In this document: positions 35,744-45,187 of the stretch, piece by piece
How positions within the stretch are numbered: position 1 is the stretch's first letter
Layout: the number at the start of each line of letters is the position of its first letter
From: JAENVT01 sp963720775
GTDB taxonomy: Bacteria > Actinomycetota > Acidimicrobiia > Acidimicrobiales > Ilumatobacteraceae
Direction: 5' to 3'
Assembly: GCA_963720775.1 (NCBI GenBank)
Contig: CAVRGR010000005.1
Location: 1-64,000, forward strand
Length of the DNA stretch: 64,000 bases
Notes under the pieces: model-generated
Databases searched by the model: none
Seen by the model: the letters and a program-made list of their open reading frames with translations, nothing else
Told to the model about the DNA's origin: nothing
Program-made: the position numbers and the translations under genes

Positions 35744-36484
35744 CTAGCTCGATTCGGCGACCGCGCTCCCACCGAAGACCTGCATCGTCGGCACGACCTC
35801 CAGGCGGGTCACGTCGACGTGTGCCGGCATCGTCAGCGCCGTGCCGACCAGGGCGGCGATGTCGGCCGGCTGGATGGCGAGAGCCCCCGCGTAGAGGCGT
35901 GCCACGGCCACCTCGTGGCCGCCGAGTGCCGAGTCGTAGAGATTGGTCTCCACCCGCCCGGGAGCGAGCACCGTCACCCGCACGGCTGCACCGTGTAGGT
36001 CCATGCGCAGTCCATCGGCGAAGGTTTGAAGCGCCGCCTTGGTCGCCGAATAGACCGCGCTGTTGGCCGTAGGGCGGGTGGCGGCGATCGACCCCGTGAA
36101 GAGAACGTGGCCTCTGTCGCGCTCGACCATGCCCGGCAGGAGTGCCATCGTGGCGTGAACCGCGGCGCGCAGGTTGATGTCGATCAATGCGTCGGCTACG
36201 GCGATCGTCGAACGTTGCGCCGGACGGAGATCGCCGATGACGCCGGCGTTGTTGATGAGCACGTCGACATCGTCGACGTCGTCCAACACGTTGCGCAGCG
36301 CGGTGGTGTCGCGCACGTCGACGGCGTGAACCGTGACGCCGTCGCTGTCACGTAATACCTCGAGAGCATCGTCGCCGAGCGCCAAGGCATGCACGTGCAT
36401 CCCGAGGCGAACCAACTCGGTGACGATTGCCCGTCCGATGCCTCCCGAGGCACCGGTCACCACAGCGATGCGGTACGGAGTCAC
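35744..36484 (-). CDS. short-chain dehydrogenase/reductase
   Basis: This encodes 246 residues. The coenzyme motif is TGASGGIGRAI, followed by DVRD, LINNAGVIGD, the catalytic serine in LFTGSIAA and the YSATK tyrosine-lysine pair; all are present, so it should be active. The position after the glycine motif lacks a clear NADP-specific arginine, so cofactor choice is open. YdfG-like SDRs oxidise hydroxy acids such as serine or 3-hydroxypropionate. Its ATG overlaps the stop of the DgcA-like flavoenzyme (ATGA), placing it last in the mttB-DddP-like-flavoenzyme operon. A hydroxy acid or semialdehyde product of that pathway is a natural substrate guess. Confidence 0.85.
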   Translation of the reverse strand: MTPYRIAVVTGASGGIGRAIVTELVRLGMHVHALALGDDALEVLRDSDGVTVHAVDVRDTTALRNVLDDVDDVDVLINNAGVIGDLRPAQRSTIAVADALIDINLRAAVHATMALLPGMVERDRGHVLFTGSIAATRPTANSAVYSATKAALQTFADGLRMDLHGAAVRVTVLAPGRVETNLYDSALGGHEVAVARLYAGALAIQPADIAALVGTALTMPAHVDVTRLEVVPTMQVFGGSAVAESS

Positions 36485-38508
36485 AGATCCTTGCCCAGGC
36501 GCAGCGCGTCGTAGATCGCCGCGTGGATGTTGCGACCGGCAACTGCGTCGCCGATGCGGAACAGTTGATAGCCGTCACCGCCGACCGGCTGCGGCCTGCC
36601 GGCCACCAGTGCTTCGTAGTCGACCTCGCCGCCGTTGCTCGATCCCTTGACCAGGGCGTGGTACAGATCGTCGTTGGCGAGCACGCCGTGGTCGACCACG
36701 ACCGCGTCGACGGTGCGTGTGTGGCGGACAGGTGTGTGGTCGCTGCCGATCTCGACGGTGAGACGGCCGCCTTCGCGGCGGACCGCGCGCACCCGTTGGT
36801 TCAGGGTGATCCGCGTGTCGGTCTCGTTGAACGCACGCGCGTAGGGCACCATGTTCATCCCCCCGACGTCGACGCCGACGGTGCGTTCCGGCGTGACGAT
36901 CTCCAGGTGGGCACCCGACCGGGCGATCATCTCCGCCGTGGTCATTGCCGAGTGTGTCCCGTCGTCGTCGTACAGCAACACGTCACCCGTGAGGCGGGCG
37001 TCGCCACCCACCACGTCCCATGCCGACGTCACCAGGTCGCCGCCCATCTCCAGCTGCGGGTTCTGCGGCAGACCACCGGTGGCGACGATGACGACATCTG
37101 GTTGCAGGTCGCCTACGAGGTGCTCGTCGGCGTAGGTGTCTACGCGCACGTCGACTCCCAACCGGGCAAGTTCCGCGTCACGCCATTCGACGATTCCCAG
37201 CAGGTCCTTGCGACGCGGATTGCGTGCTGCAAGTCGGATCTGCCCTCCCGTCCATGGCATTGCCTCCAGCAGCACCACATCGTGGCCGCGCTCCGCGCAC
37301 ACTCGCGCCGCTTCCAGCCCACCCGGACCGCCGCCGATGATGACCACTCGGCGGCGATGCTCGGCAGACGGAATGTCGTGCGGCATCGTCAACTCGCGGC
37401 CAGTGGCCGCGTTGTGGATGCACAACGCCTCGCCCGACTGATAGATGCGATCAAGGCAGTAGGTGGCGCCGACGCAGGGCCTGATCGTGTGCTCGACACC
37501 TAGCTCGATCTTGCGAACCAGGTGTGGCTCGGCCATCTGGGCGCGGGTCATGCCGACCATGTCGACGAGGCCCTCACTGATCGCATGTCGAGCGGTGGCA
37601 ACGTCGTCGATCTTGGAGGCATGCAGCACCGGAAGCCCGATCTCGCGTCGCACCGTTCCGGCGAAATCGAGATGCGGTGCCGAGCGCATGCCGTGGATCG
37701 GAATGACCTCGGTCAGCACGGCGTCGTTGACGATGTTGCCGCGTATGACGTTGACGAAGTCGATGAGCTTCTCCGCGGTGAGCCGCCGGAGTATCTCCAG
37801 CCCGACCGGTGTGTCGATCCCATCCTCGAGCCGCTCGTCGACGGCCATGCGGATGCCGACGATGTAGCCGGCACCCACTCGGGCACGAATGGCGCGCAGC
37901 ACCTCGAATGGGAAGCGGAGGCGATTCTCGAAGGAGCCGCCGTACTCGTCGCCCCGCTTGTTCGTGGCCGGCGACCAGAACTGATCGAAGAGATGACCGT
38001 ACGCCTCGATCTCGATGCCGTCCATCCCGCCGGATCTCATCCGCTCGGCGGCGTCGGCGTAGTGGCCGACGATGCGTTCGATGTCCCATCGTTCGGCAAC
38101 CTTCGGGTGGGCACGGTGAGCCGGTTCGCGCAGGGCCGATGAGCTCACGACCGGTAGCCAGTCGTCCTGTGCCCACCCCGTTCGCCGGCCGAGATGGCTG
38201 ATCTGGATCATCGCCGCCGCGCCGTGCTCGTGAATGCCGTCGGTCATCGCTTGGATCCACGGAACGATGGCGTCGTCGTAGGCGTGGAGGTTGCCGAACG
38301 CAGGTGGGCTGTCGGGTGACACGATCGCGGTGCCGGCCGTCATCGTCAGCGCCAGACCGCCCTTGGCCTTCTCGACGTGGTACAGCCGGTAGCGGTCCTT
38401 CGGCATGCCGTCCTCGCTGTACGCCGGTTCGTGCGACGAGGAGAAGACCCGGTTGCGCAGCCGGAGTTGCTTGAGAGTGAACGGCTGGAGGAGTGGATCT
38501 GCAGTCAT
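36481..38508 (-). CDS. OYE-type flavin oxidoreductase fused to an NAD(P)/FAD domain, DgcA/StcD/trimethylamine dehydrogenase-like
   Basis: This encodes 675 residues. An N-terminal FMN TIM barrel (about 5-340; GLALTMTAGT, QISHLGRRTG, GIEIEAYGHLFDQFWSPATNKRGDEYGGS) is followed by the Fe-S motif region and an FAD/NAD domain (VVIIGGGPGGLEAARVCAERGHDV from about 385). Relatives include trimethylamine dehydrogenase, dimethylglycine demethylase DgcA and N-methylproline demethylase StcD. In the cluster motif C345, C351 and C363 are present, but position 348, a cysteine in trimethylamine dehydrogenase, is alanine. ATGA overlaps link it to the DddP-like gene upstream and the SDR gene downstream. Oxidative demethylation of a secondary or tertiary amine is the likely role. 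Confidence 0.82.
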   Translation of the reverse strand: MTADPLLQPFTLKQLRLRNRVFSSSHEPAYSEDGMPKDRYRLYHVEKAKGGLALTMTAGTAIVSPDSPPAFGNLHAYDDAIVPWIQAMTDGIHEHGAAAMIQISHLGRRTGWAQDDWLPVVSSSALREPAHRAHPKVAERWDIERIVGHYADAAERMRSGGMDGIEIEAYGHLFDQFWSPATNKRGDEYGGSFENRLRFPFEVLRAIRARVGAGYIVGIRMAVDERLEDGIDTPVGLEILRRLTAEKLIDFVNVIRGNIVNDAVLTEVIPIHGMRSAPHLDFAGTVRREIGLPVLHASKIDDVATARHAISEGLVDMVGMTRAQMAEPHLVRKIELGVEHTIRPCVGATYCLDRIYQSGEALCIHNAATGRELTMPHDIPSAEHRRRVVIIGGGPGGLEAARVCAERGHDVVLLEAMPWTGGQIRLAARNPRRKDLLGIVEWRDAELARLGVDVRVDTYADEHLVGDLQPDVVIVATGGLPQNPQLEMGGDLVTSAWDVVGGDARLTGDVLLYDDDGTHSAMTTAEMIARSGAHLEIVTPERTVGVDVGGMNMVPYARAFNETDTRITLNQRVRAVRREGGRLTVEIGSDHTPVRHTRTVDAVVVDHGVLANDDLYHALVKGSSNGGEVDYEALVAGRPQPVGGDGYQLFRIGDAVAGRNIHAAIYDALRLGKDL

Positions 38509-39719
38509 GTCGTGAGCGCGTCGATCATCGGCGCACTCGACATCAGTTCGGCGCCGGTAGCGGTGATCAAGACTTCTTGTTCGAGCTTGACACCTTGCCC
38601 GCCACCGACCGCGCCGATGTAGCTCTCGACGCACACGACCATGTTCTCCACGAACGCTCCGTCGTAGCCCCAGTCGGCGTAATCGGCCGCGTAGGCAACG
38701 GTGGGGAACTCATCGACCATTCCGGCGCCGTGGATCATCATCATGTAGCGATTCGGGACGTACTCGTCGGGAACCGGCCAGCACTTCTCGCCGAACTCCT
38801 TGAACGTGAGCCCTGGTTTGATCAGATCGATGTTGGTGAGGATCTGTTCCTGGGCGATGTCGTAGAGCTTGCGTTGCTCGGCCGTGGGGGCCTTGCCCGG
38901 GCAGACGACCGTGCGCGAGATGTCGGCCAGGTAGCCGAGCGGGCCGACCATGTCGGTGTCGAAGGCGACGAGATCGCCGGCCTCGATCACGCGGTTGGTG
39001 GCCTCCTGGAACCACGGGTTCGTTCGTGGACCCGACGTCAGCAGGCAGCATTCGATCCACTCGCCATCGTGGGCGATGTTGGTTTGGTGGAGGATGCTCC
39101 ACAACTCGTTCTCGGTCATGCCAGGTTGCAGTGCCTGGCGGATGCGGTCGACGCCGACGTCGCAGACATCCATCGACAGCTGCAAGGCCATGATCTCCTC
39201 GGGTGTCTTGATCATCCGCGCCAGCTCCAGCGGCTCCTGGGCGTCGAACAACTGGATACCAGCTTCGGTGAGGTGCTTCGCGCCCCACGGTTCACATCGA
39301 TCGACGGCGAGGCGCTGGTCGGTGCCCCCGTACTTGCGCATCAGATCGACGATGTCACGCGACCAGAGCTCGGCCTTTTCCTGTGTGCGTGGCCCGGCCA
39401 GGAAGTAGAACCACGGCACAGCCTTGCGCACCTCGTCGACGGAGTCGAGATCGGTGGCCAGGTACATGCACGTGCCGTACTCGAAGAGCACCACCGGGCC
39501 GTCGACAGGCACGAACACGTAACGACCGGGGGCATGCAGGGTCCACACGTTGAAGGTGTGGGTGTCGGTGGCGTAGCGGATGTTGATCGGATCGCTCAGC
39601 AGCGCGGCGCCGTAGTCGTGGGCGATCAGCTCGGCGCGAATCCGCGCCAGCCGGTCGAGGCGGAGCTTGCGCCTGTCGATGGCGTCGATACGTGCCGGGA
39701 TGTCGATGGCGAGGCTCAT
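38505..39719 (-). CDS. M24-family protein closely resembling DMSP lyase DddP
   Basis: This encodes 404 residues; ATG 39719 has a GGAGGG site. An N-terminal creatinase-type domain (DPINIRYATDTHTFNVW) is followed by a pita-bread domain. The metal series of M24 enzymes is complete: D254, D256, D266, H330, E365 and E380. Segments NELWSILH, GEWIE, TSGPRTNPWFQE and HGAGMVDEFP match, from memory, DddP of Roseobacters. So do Y325 and D336, in the positions of the tyrosine and aspartate assigned to lyase catalysis. DddP cleaves dimethylsulfoniopropionate to dimethyl sulfide and acrylate. Creatinase, ectoine hydrolase or Xaa-Pro peptidase activity remains possible; the mttB and DgcA-like neighbours could favour a nitrogen betaine. 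Confidence 0.75.
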   Translation of the reverse strand: MSLAIDIPARIDAIDRRKLRLDRLARIRAELIAHDYGAALLSDPINIRYATDTHTFNVWTLHAPGRYVFVPVDGPVVLFEYGTCMYLATDLDSVDEVRKAVPWFYFLAGPRTQEKAELWSRDIVDLMRKYGGTDQRLAVDRCEPWGAKHLTEAGIQLFDAQEPLELARMIKTPEEIMALQLSMDVCDVGVDRIRQALQPGMTENELWSILHQTNIAHDGEWIECCLLTSGPRTNPWFQEATNRVIEAGDLVAFDTDMVGPLGYLADISRTVVCPGKAPTAEQRKLYDIAQEQILTNIDLIKPGLTFKEFGEKCWPVPDEYVPNRYMMMIHGAGMVDEFPTVAYAADYADWGYDGAFVENMVVCVESYIGAVGGGQGVKLEQEVLITATGAELMSSAPMIDALTT

Positions 39720-39733
39720 GGTCCCTCCGTTGC

Positions 39734-41274
39734 TCAGTACCACATGTCGGGCATTGAAGCTTTCCGTCGATCGACGAAGTCGAGCAACTCGGCGTCGACG
39801 GCGTCATCGATGGGTGGAGCTTCGTACTTGGCGAGGACCTCGTGCAAGAGCGGTCGCGGCACGATCCTCGCTGCGCCGCTCGCCGGCGTCGCGCCACTGC
39901 TCGAACGACGACGAGTCGCTGAGCACCGGCTCGTAGAACGCCGTCTCGTAGTGACGCAGCGTGTGCTGAGCCGAGAAGAAGTGCTTGCCGGGACCGATCT
40001 CGGCGAACCCATCGAGGGCGAACTGGTCGGGCGAGAGATCGAAGCCCTTCAGGTAGGTGTGTGCCGCGCCACACAGGTCGAGATCCATCATGAACTTCTC
40101 GTAGCCCATCGTCAGTCCGCCCTCCAACCAGCCCGCGGAGTGCAGGATGAAGTTGGCCCCGCACTGCAGAGCGGCGAGCATCGATACGGCCGACTCGCTC
40201 ATCGCCTGCCCGTCGGGGATCTTCGACGAGGTGAACGCCCCGGAACAACGCAACGGCAGGCCCACCCGACGGGCCAGCTGACCAACCACCAGGGAACCGA
40301 GCGCGGGCTCCGGGGTTCCGAAGGTGGGACTACCGCTGTGCAGGTTCATCGACGACAAGAAGTTGCCGTAGATCGCCGGCGAACCCGGGCGAATCAGCTG
40401 CCCGAGGGCAACGCCCACCAGGGTCTCGGCATGCGCTTGGGCGACCGCGCCGGCAGTGGTGACCGGGCCCATCGCCCCGCCGAGGATGAACGGGACGACG
40501 ACGGGCGCCTGGTTGGCCGCGGCATAGGTCTTGAGGGCACCCGGTCATCGTCGCGTCCCAAACGAGTGGCGAGTTGACGTTGACGTTGCCAAGGATCACG
40601 CAGTTGTCGTCGACGACGTCGGCGCCGAACACGATGCGGGCCATCTCGATCGAGTCGGCGGCCCGCGACGGATGCGTGACGGAACCCATGAAGGCCTTGT
40701 CGCTGTACCGGAGGTGGGCGTAGACCATCTCGAGATGGCGCTTGTTGACCGGTACGTCGACCGGCTCGCAGACGGTGCCGCCGCTGTGATGGAGCCATGG
40801 CGTGTCGTACGTGAGCTTGACGAAGTTCTGGAAGTCGACCAGCGACGCATACCGCCGGCCGCCGGCCAGATCACGGACGAACGGCGAACCGTAGGTCGGG
40901 GCCAGGACGACGTTGTTGCCGCCGATCTCCACCGACCGGAGCGGATTTCGGGCCAGCTGGGTGAACTGCCTCGGTGCGGTTGCGCACAACGCCCGTACGT
41001 GCCCCGGGTCGAAGTGCACCGTGATGCCGTCAACGGAGGCGCCGGCGTCCTTGAAGAGCTGCAGCGACTCGGCATCGTCACGAATTTCCATGCCGACATC
41101 GGCCAGAATTCGGTCCGCGTGGCTCTCGACGAGCGCAAGTCCCTCTTCACCGAGAAGTTCGTACGGTGGGATCTCCCGACGGATGAAAGCCGGCGCGTGC
41201 GGCCGGGCGCCTTCCCCGGTGCGGGCCGCCATTCGCGCCGAGCGCCCGCCACTGCGGTGCCGAACCTCGCTCAT
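39734..41274 (-). pseudogene. MttB-family (non-pyrrolysine) quaternary amine methyltransferase gene with two +1 frameshifts
   Basis: Three consecutive frames together encode about 512 residues, full length for the MttB family, which transfers methyl groups from quaternary or tertiary amines to a corrinoid protein. The first piece (41274 to about 40546) ends at SPLVWDATMTG; the sequence resumes in the next frame with LKTYAAANQAPVV and runs to EQWRDAGER; the third frame continues AARIVPRPLLHEVLAKY to the TGA at 39734. Both breaks are single-base insertions (near 40543 and 39886). No in-frame amber codon suggests pyrrolysine. No corrinoid protein gene is nearby. The otherwise well-preserved sequence suggests sequencing error or very recent decay. 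Confidence 0.75.
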
Positions 41275-41405
41275 CCGAACCCCCTTATTGGGACGATCGT
41301 ACTTGGAATGCAGCTCACCGAATTCCGTCGAACGTAGCCGTCGATGCCCGCCGAGACATCACTCGACCTCGCCCATTTCCGGGACAACCGTTCCAAGATC
41401 GAACA

Positions 41406-41435
41406 TTGACGCCCTCTTGCGACGGTCGCTATGGT
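41406..41435 (+). promoter_or_regulatory. sigma-70-type promoter of the peptide-type ABC importer operon
   Basis: TTGACG (41406-41411) and TATGGT (41430-41435) are separated by 18 bases, about 48 bases before the ATG of the binding protein, which has its own AAGGGGAGA ribosome site. The rest of the 209-base gap back to the mttB-like gene shows only a loose GGAAT-N12-ATTCC inverted repeat. Confidence 0.55.
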
Positions 41436-41483
41436 GGCGTATTCGGCCTCCCTTCGGGGTTGGCCCAACATCACAAGGGGAGA

Positions 41484-43208
41484 ATGATGGACTACCGACT
41501 CTTCGACAGTGTTCGACGTCAGGCCAGCCCAGTGGAGGTCGAACTGGTCGAGTCGTTCGCCCAGGGGAAGATCTCGCGGCGCGCCTTCGTCGCCCGCGGC
41601 TCCATGATCGGCCTCGGCGCGCCGTTGATCGGCGCGATCCTCGCCGCCTGCGGCAGCGACAAGAAGAGCACGACGCCCACAGTCGGCGCCACGACGGCTC
41701 CCGGCGGCACCACGGCGACGACGCCTGGCGGCACCACGGCGCCCTCTGCCGGGACGATCAAGCAGGGCGGCACCCTGCGCATCGTTGCCCAGACGCCCGC
41801 CGGTCCCCTCGACCCGGTCGCCATGGCCGACCTGGGTACCTACTGTCCGGTAGTTACGTGCTTCGACTATCTGGTCGATGCCCTCGGCGGCGACGTCATG
41901 CCGATGCTCGCCGAGACGTGGAAGCCCAACGCCGACGGCAGCGTGTGGACCTTCAACTTGCGCCAGGGCGTGAAGTGGCACGACGGCACGCCGTTCACCT
42001 CTGCCGACGTCGTCGCCACGATGGACCGCCTGGCCGGCAGCAACTTGAAGGCGTCGATTGCCGTCGGGTCCACGAAGGCGATCGATGACTTCACGGTCGA
42101 GATCACACTTCTCAACCCGGATGGCCAGTTCCCTCAGCAGGTTGGTGCGTACAACCCGCAGTCGGTCATCACGCCCAAGGACTTCGTGCTCGGCACCACG
42201 CTCGACAAGCGCCCCACAGGCACCGGGGCATTCAAGCTCACCAAGTACGACGCGGCCACCGGCGCAACCTTCGAGGCCAACCCGGATTGGTGGGGTGGCA
42301 AGCCGTACCTCGACAAGCTGGAGTACAGCTTCAGCGACGACCTCGCCACGCAGGTCTCCGGCCTTCAGGGCGGCGCGGCCGATGCGATCACGCAGTTCTC
42401 CGTGGTCGGTGGCGATGCCCTGCTCAACGACAGCAACATCATCGTCGAGTCCATCCGTGGTGCTGCGCACCGTGAGATCTGGATGAACTGCCGTGAGGGC
42501 GACTTCACCGACAAGAGGGTGCGCCAGGCAGTCGCACTCGGTATCGACCGCCAGGCGTTGCTCGACACCCTCTTGAAGGGCAAGGCCGACATCGCCAACG
42601 ACCACCCCATTGCCCCGATCTACCCATTCTTCGATGCCACTCAGCCGCAGCGTGTGCGTGATGTGGAGATGGCCAAGCAGTTGCTCAGCGACGCGGGCAA
42701 GGCCGGCCTCGCGGCGACGATGTACTTCCCGAAGCTGCAAGAGATCCCGCAGCTCGCCCAGATCCTGCAGAGCCAGCTGAAAGACATCGGGATGAACGTC
42801 ACGCTCTCGCAGGAGGCTGTCGTGGACGGTGAGGATTGGTGCAAGGTCTACGACTCGAAGGTCGAGCCGGCCGGCTGCGACGGCGGCAAGGACTTCGGCA
42901 TCGTCGACTACGGTCTCCGTGGTGTCCCCGACGTCTACCTCGTGAAGGCCTATGCCACCGGCGAGTGGAACTCGGCGCACTACATCTCCGAGCCCTTCCG
43001 GGCTGCTGTGAAGGCATACCAGGCGTCGCTGGACCTCGATGGCCAGAAGGCGGCGATCAAGGACATCCAGAAGATCGCCAACGAAGATGTCCCCTACGCG
43101 ATCCCCTACTTCTACAACATTCTCTTTGCCACCACGAAGAATGTGACGGGCATCGTGGCCACCGGCCTCGGGCACTTCTACTGCGGCAAGGCTGGATTCA
43201 CGGCCTGA
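41484..43208 (+). CDS. ABC importer substrate-binding lipoprotein, peptide/opine (SBP_bac_5) family
   Basis: This encodes 574 residues, with ATG 41484 and an AAGGGGAGA site. The N-terminus has a twin-arginine-like SRRAFVARGS, a hydrophobic stretch and a lipobox LAAC (about residue 51), so it is probably a Tat-exported lipoprotein. A Thr/Gly/Pro-rich linker precedes the SBP_bac_5 domain (from about 85; GGTLRI, LAETWKPNADGSVWTFNLRQGVKWHDGTPFT). This fold binds peptides, but also opines, nickel chelates and other amines. Encoded first in a four-gene importer operon divergent from the mttB/DddP-like operon, it may recognise that operon's substrate. Confidence 0.88.
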   Translation: MMDYRLFDSVRRQASPVEVELVESFAQGKISRRAFVARGSMIGLGAPLIGAILAACGSDKKSTTPTVGATTAPGGTTATTPGGTTAPSAGTIKQGGTLRIVAQTPAGPLDPVAMADLGTYCPVVTCFDYLVDALGGDVMPMLAETWKPNADGSVWTFNLRQGVKWHDGTPFTSADVVATMDRLAGSNLKASIAVGSTKAIDDFTVEITLLNPDGQFPQQVGAYNPQSVITPKDFVLGTTLDKRPTGTGAFKLTKYDAATGATFEANPDWWGGKPYLDKLEYSFSDDLATQVSGLQGGAADAITQFSVVGGDALLNDSNIIVESIRGAAHREIWMNCREGDFTDKRVRQAVALGIDRQALLDTLLKGKADIANDHPIAPIYPFFDATQPQRVRDVEMAKQLLSDAGKAGLAATMYFPKLQEIPQLAQILQSQLKDIGMNVTLSQEAVVDGEDWCKVYDSKVEPAGCDGGKDFGIVDYGLRGVPDVYLVKAYATGEWNSAHYISEPFRAAVKAYQASLDLDGQKAAIKDIQKIANEDVPYAIPYFYNILFATTKNVTGIVATGLGHFYCGKAGFTA

Positions 43209-43247
43209 ATCTCGGTCCGATCGAGCAAGGTCCGAAGGGGGGCACCG

Positions 43248-44201
43248 ATGGGCCGATATCTGCTGCGGCGCTTGGCGTCGGCGGTGGTCACGTTGTGGAT
43301 CCTGGCCACGATCGTGTTCCTGATGGTCAATGTCATACCCGGCAACGTCGGCCGCAGCGTTCTCGGCCCGTTCGCCCTCAAGGAGGACGTGGCCCGATAC
43401 AACCACCAGATCGGCACCGATCGTCCGCTGATCGCCCAGTACTTCACGTCGATACGTCGGGTGTTCACGCTTGACTTCGGGGATTCGTACAAGAGCGGTG
43501 GCCAGGTGACGAAGATCATCTTTCCTGCACTGTTCCGCTCCGGCAAGCTGGCGTTGCTGGCGTTCGTCATCACGATCCCGATCTCCATCGCGGCCGGAAT
43601 CTTCGCCGCTCGCCGTCAGGACAAGGTGGCCGACCGGGTGGTCGTCAACGCCGGCCTGGCCACGTCGTCGATCCCCGATTTCGTGACGGCAGCAGTGCTG
43701 ATGTCGATCTTCTGCGTGCACTGGAAGCTCGGCAAGGTGTTCGCCGACCCGCCGACGGGCACGTCCGTGATCGGCCAATTCCGGTACCTCCTCACGCCCG
43801 CGCTGGCATTGGTGGTCGCCTACTTCGGCTACATCGCCCGAATGTCGAGAGCCGGTGTCATCAACGCCCTGCAAGCCGACTACTCCAGAACCGCGACGAT
43901 GAAGGGCCTGTCGAGGGGCGAGGTGATGCGCAAGCACATCTTGCGCAATGCCCTCGCGCCGACGATCACGGTGATCAGCGTGCAGATCGGATACCTGTTC
44001 GGCGGCATCGTCGGTGTCGAAAAGGTGTTCAACTATCACGGTCTGGGCTCGACCATGCTGAACGCGGTCACCAGCCACGACATCCCGGTGCTGCAAGGAG
44101 CCGTGCTCCTCGTCGGCATCATCTACATGGTCTCGACGCTGCTCGCCGACGTGTTCATCGCATTTCTCAATCCGCGAGTTCGACTGGAGACCTCTCGATG
44201 A
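43248..44201 (+). CDS. ABC importer permease, DppB type
   Basis: This encodes 317 residues with six hydrophobic helices. The N-terminus MGRYLLRRLASAVVTLWILATIVF is typical of DppB/OppB, and the EAA loop reads YSRTATMKGLSRGEVMRKHILRNAL. An AAGGGGGG site precedes the ATG. The next gene overlaps by ATGA. It forms the channel with the DppC-type permease. Confidence 0.92.
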   Translation: MGRYLLRRLASAVVTLWILATIVFLMVNVIPGNVGRSVLGPFALKEDVARYNHQIGTDRPLIAQYFTSIRRVFTLDFGDSYKSGGQVTKIIFPALFRSGKLALLAFVITIPISIAAGIFAARRQDKVADRVVVNAGLATSSIPDFVTAAVLMSIFCVHWKLGKVFADPPTGTSVIGQFRYLLTPALALVVAYFGYIARMSRAGVINALQADYSRTATMKGLSRGEVMRKHILRNALAPTITVISVQIGYLFGGIVGVEKVFNYHGLGSTMLNAVTSHDIPVLQGAVLLVGIIYMVSTLLADVFIAFLNPRVRLETSR

Positions 44202-45187
44202 GCGACTCCGATGAATTCGTGCCGCAGCCCGCGGAGATCATCTCGACACCGGGCGCCGACGTGTACATGCCCAGTACCGCAATACCCACCAAGGCCACGC
44301 CCCCCGCCACGCCCGCGGAGATCGAATCGAGTGGTGTCATACAGGTCAGCGAGCGTCAGCAGGCTCGTCGCGAGAACTGGCGGTTGATCCGGCGCCGGCC
44401 GGCGTTCATCGTTGGCGTGTTCATCGTGCTGGTGTGGACGGTCTGTGCGTTGCTCGGCGACCGCATCACACCGCACAGCCCGCTCGACTACCGGGCCGGC
44501 ACGCATCTGTCGCCGCGCGCCAAGTTCCCGTTCGGTACCGACGAACAGGGCCGCGACGTGCTCTCGCGCGTCATGGCCGGTTCCCGCGACGTCCTCAAAG
44601 TTGCGCCGTTGGCCGCCCTGCTCGGCGTGCTCTTCGGTGTGATCGTCGGCATGGTCATGGGTTACTTCGGCCGCTGGCTCGACAACGTGCTGGGCAGGAT
44701 CGTCGAGGCCTTCTTGGCCCTGCCCGTGATACTCCTCGCCTTGCTGGCGGTCTCCACGCTCGGGAGCTCTCCGGCTGTGGTGATCGGCGTGGTGGCGGCT
44801 CTGTTCACCCCCGTCGTCGCCCGAACCGTGCGATCGGCGGTGCTCGCCGAACGCGATCTCGATTACGTCACGTCGGCCAAGCTGCGCGGCGAATCGTCCA
44901 CGTTCGTGATGTTCAGAGAGATCCTGCCGAACGTCAGCGGCCCGATCATCGTCGAGCTCACCGTGCGCATCGGCTACGCAGTGTTCACCGTCGCCACGCT
45001 CTCGTTCCTGGGTGCCGGTCCTCAGCCACCGTCACCCGACTGGGGGGCACAGGTCAGCGAGGGTTTTCGCTCCATCAGCGCCGACATCTGGTGGACGACC
45101 TTCTTCCCGGCAGCCGCGATCGCCAGTCTCGTGATCGCCGCCAATCTCATCGCCGACTCCGTGCAGTCGGTGTTGGAGGCATCGTGA
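44198..45187 (+). CDS. ABC importer permease, DppC type
   Basis: This encodes 329 residues. The first 75 residues are a Pro/Thr-rich cytoplasmic extension, longer than in most DppC proteins. The DppC core follows: LIRRRPAFIVGVFIVLVW, PFGTDEQGRDVLSRVMAGSRDVL and six helices; the EAA loop includes YVTSAKLRGESSTFVMFREILPN. It overlaps DppB (ATGA) and the ATPase gene (GTGA). Confidence 0.92.
   Translation: MSDSDEFVPQPAEIISTPGADVYMPSTAIPTKATPPATPAEIESSGVIQVSERQQARRENWRLIRRRPAFIVGVFIVLVWTVCALLGDRITPHSPLDYRAGTHLSPRAKFPFGTDEQGRDVLSRVMAGSRDVLKVAPLAALLGVLFGVIVGMVMGYFGRWLDNVLGRIVEAFLALPVILLALLAVSTLGSSPAVVIGVVAALFTPVVARTVRSAVLAERDLDYVTSAKLRGESSTFVMFREILPNVSGPIIVELTVRIGYAVFTVATLSFLGAGPQPPSPDWGAQVSEGFRSISADIWWTTFFPAAAIASLVIAANLIADSVQSVLEAS

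Noticed and set aside
38493..40577. Long plus-strand open frame opposite the mttB/DddP-like operon
   Set aside because: The composition is typical of antisense frames and no motif is present. The minus-strand genes have conserved metal and signature residues.
39734..41274. Pyrrolysine-encoding amber codon as the cause of the split mttB-like gene
   Set aside because: The breaks are frame changes, not in-frame TAG codons, and the alignment continues by removing one base each time. No pyl genes are in the window.
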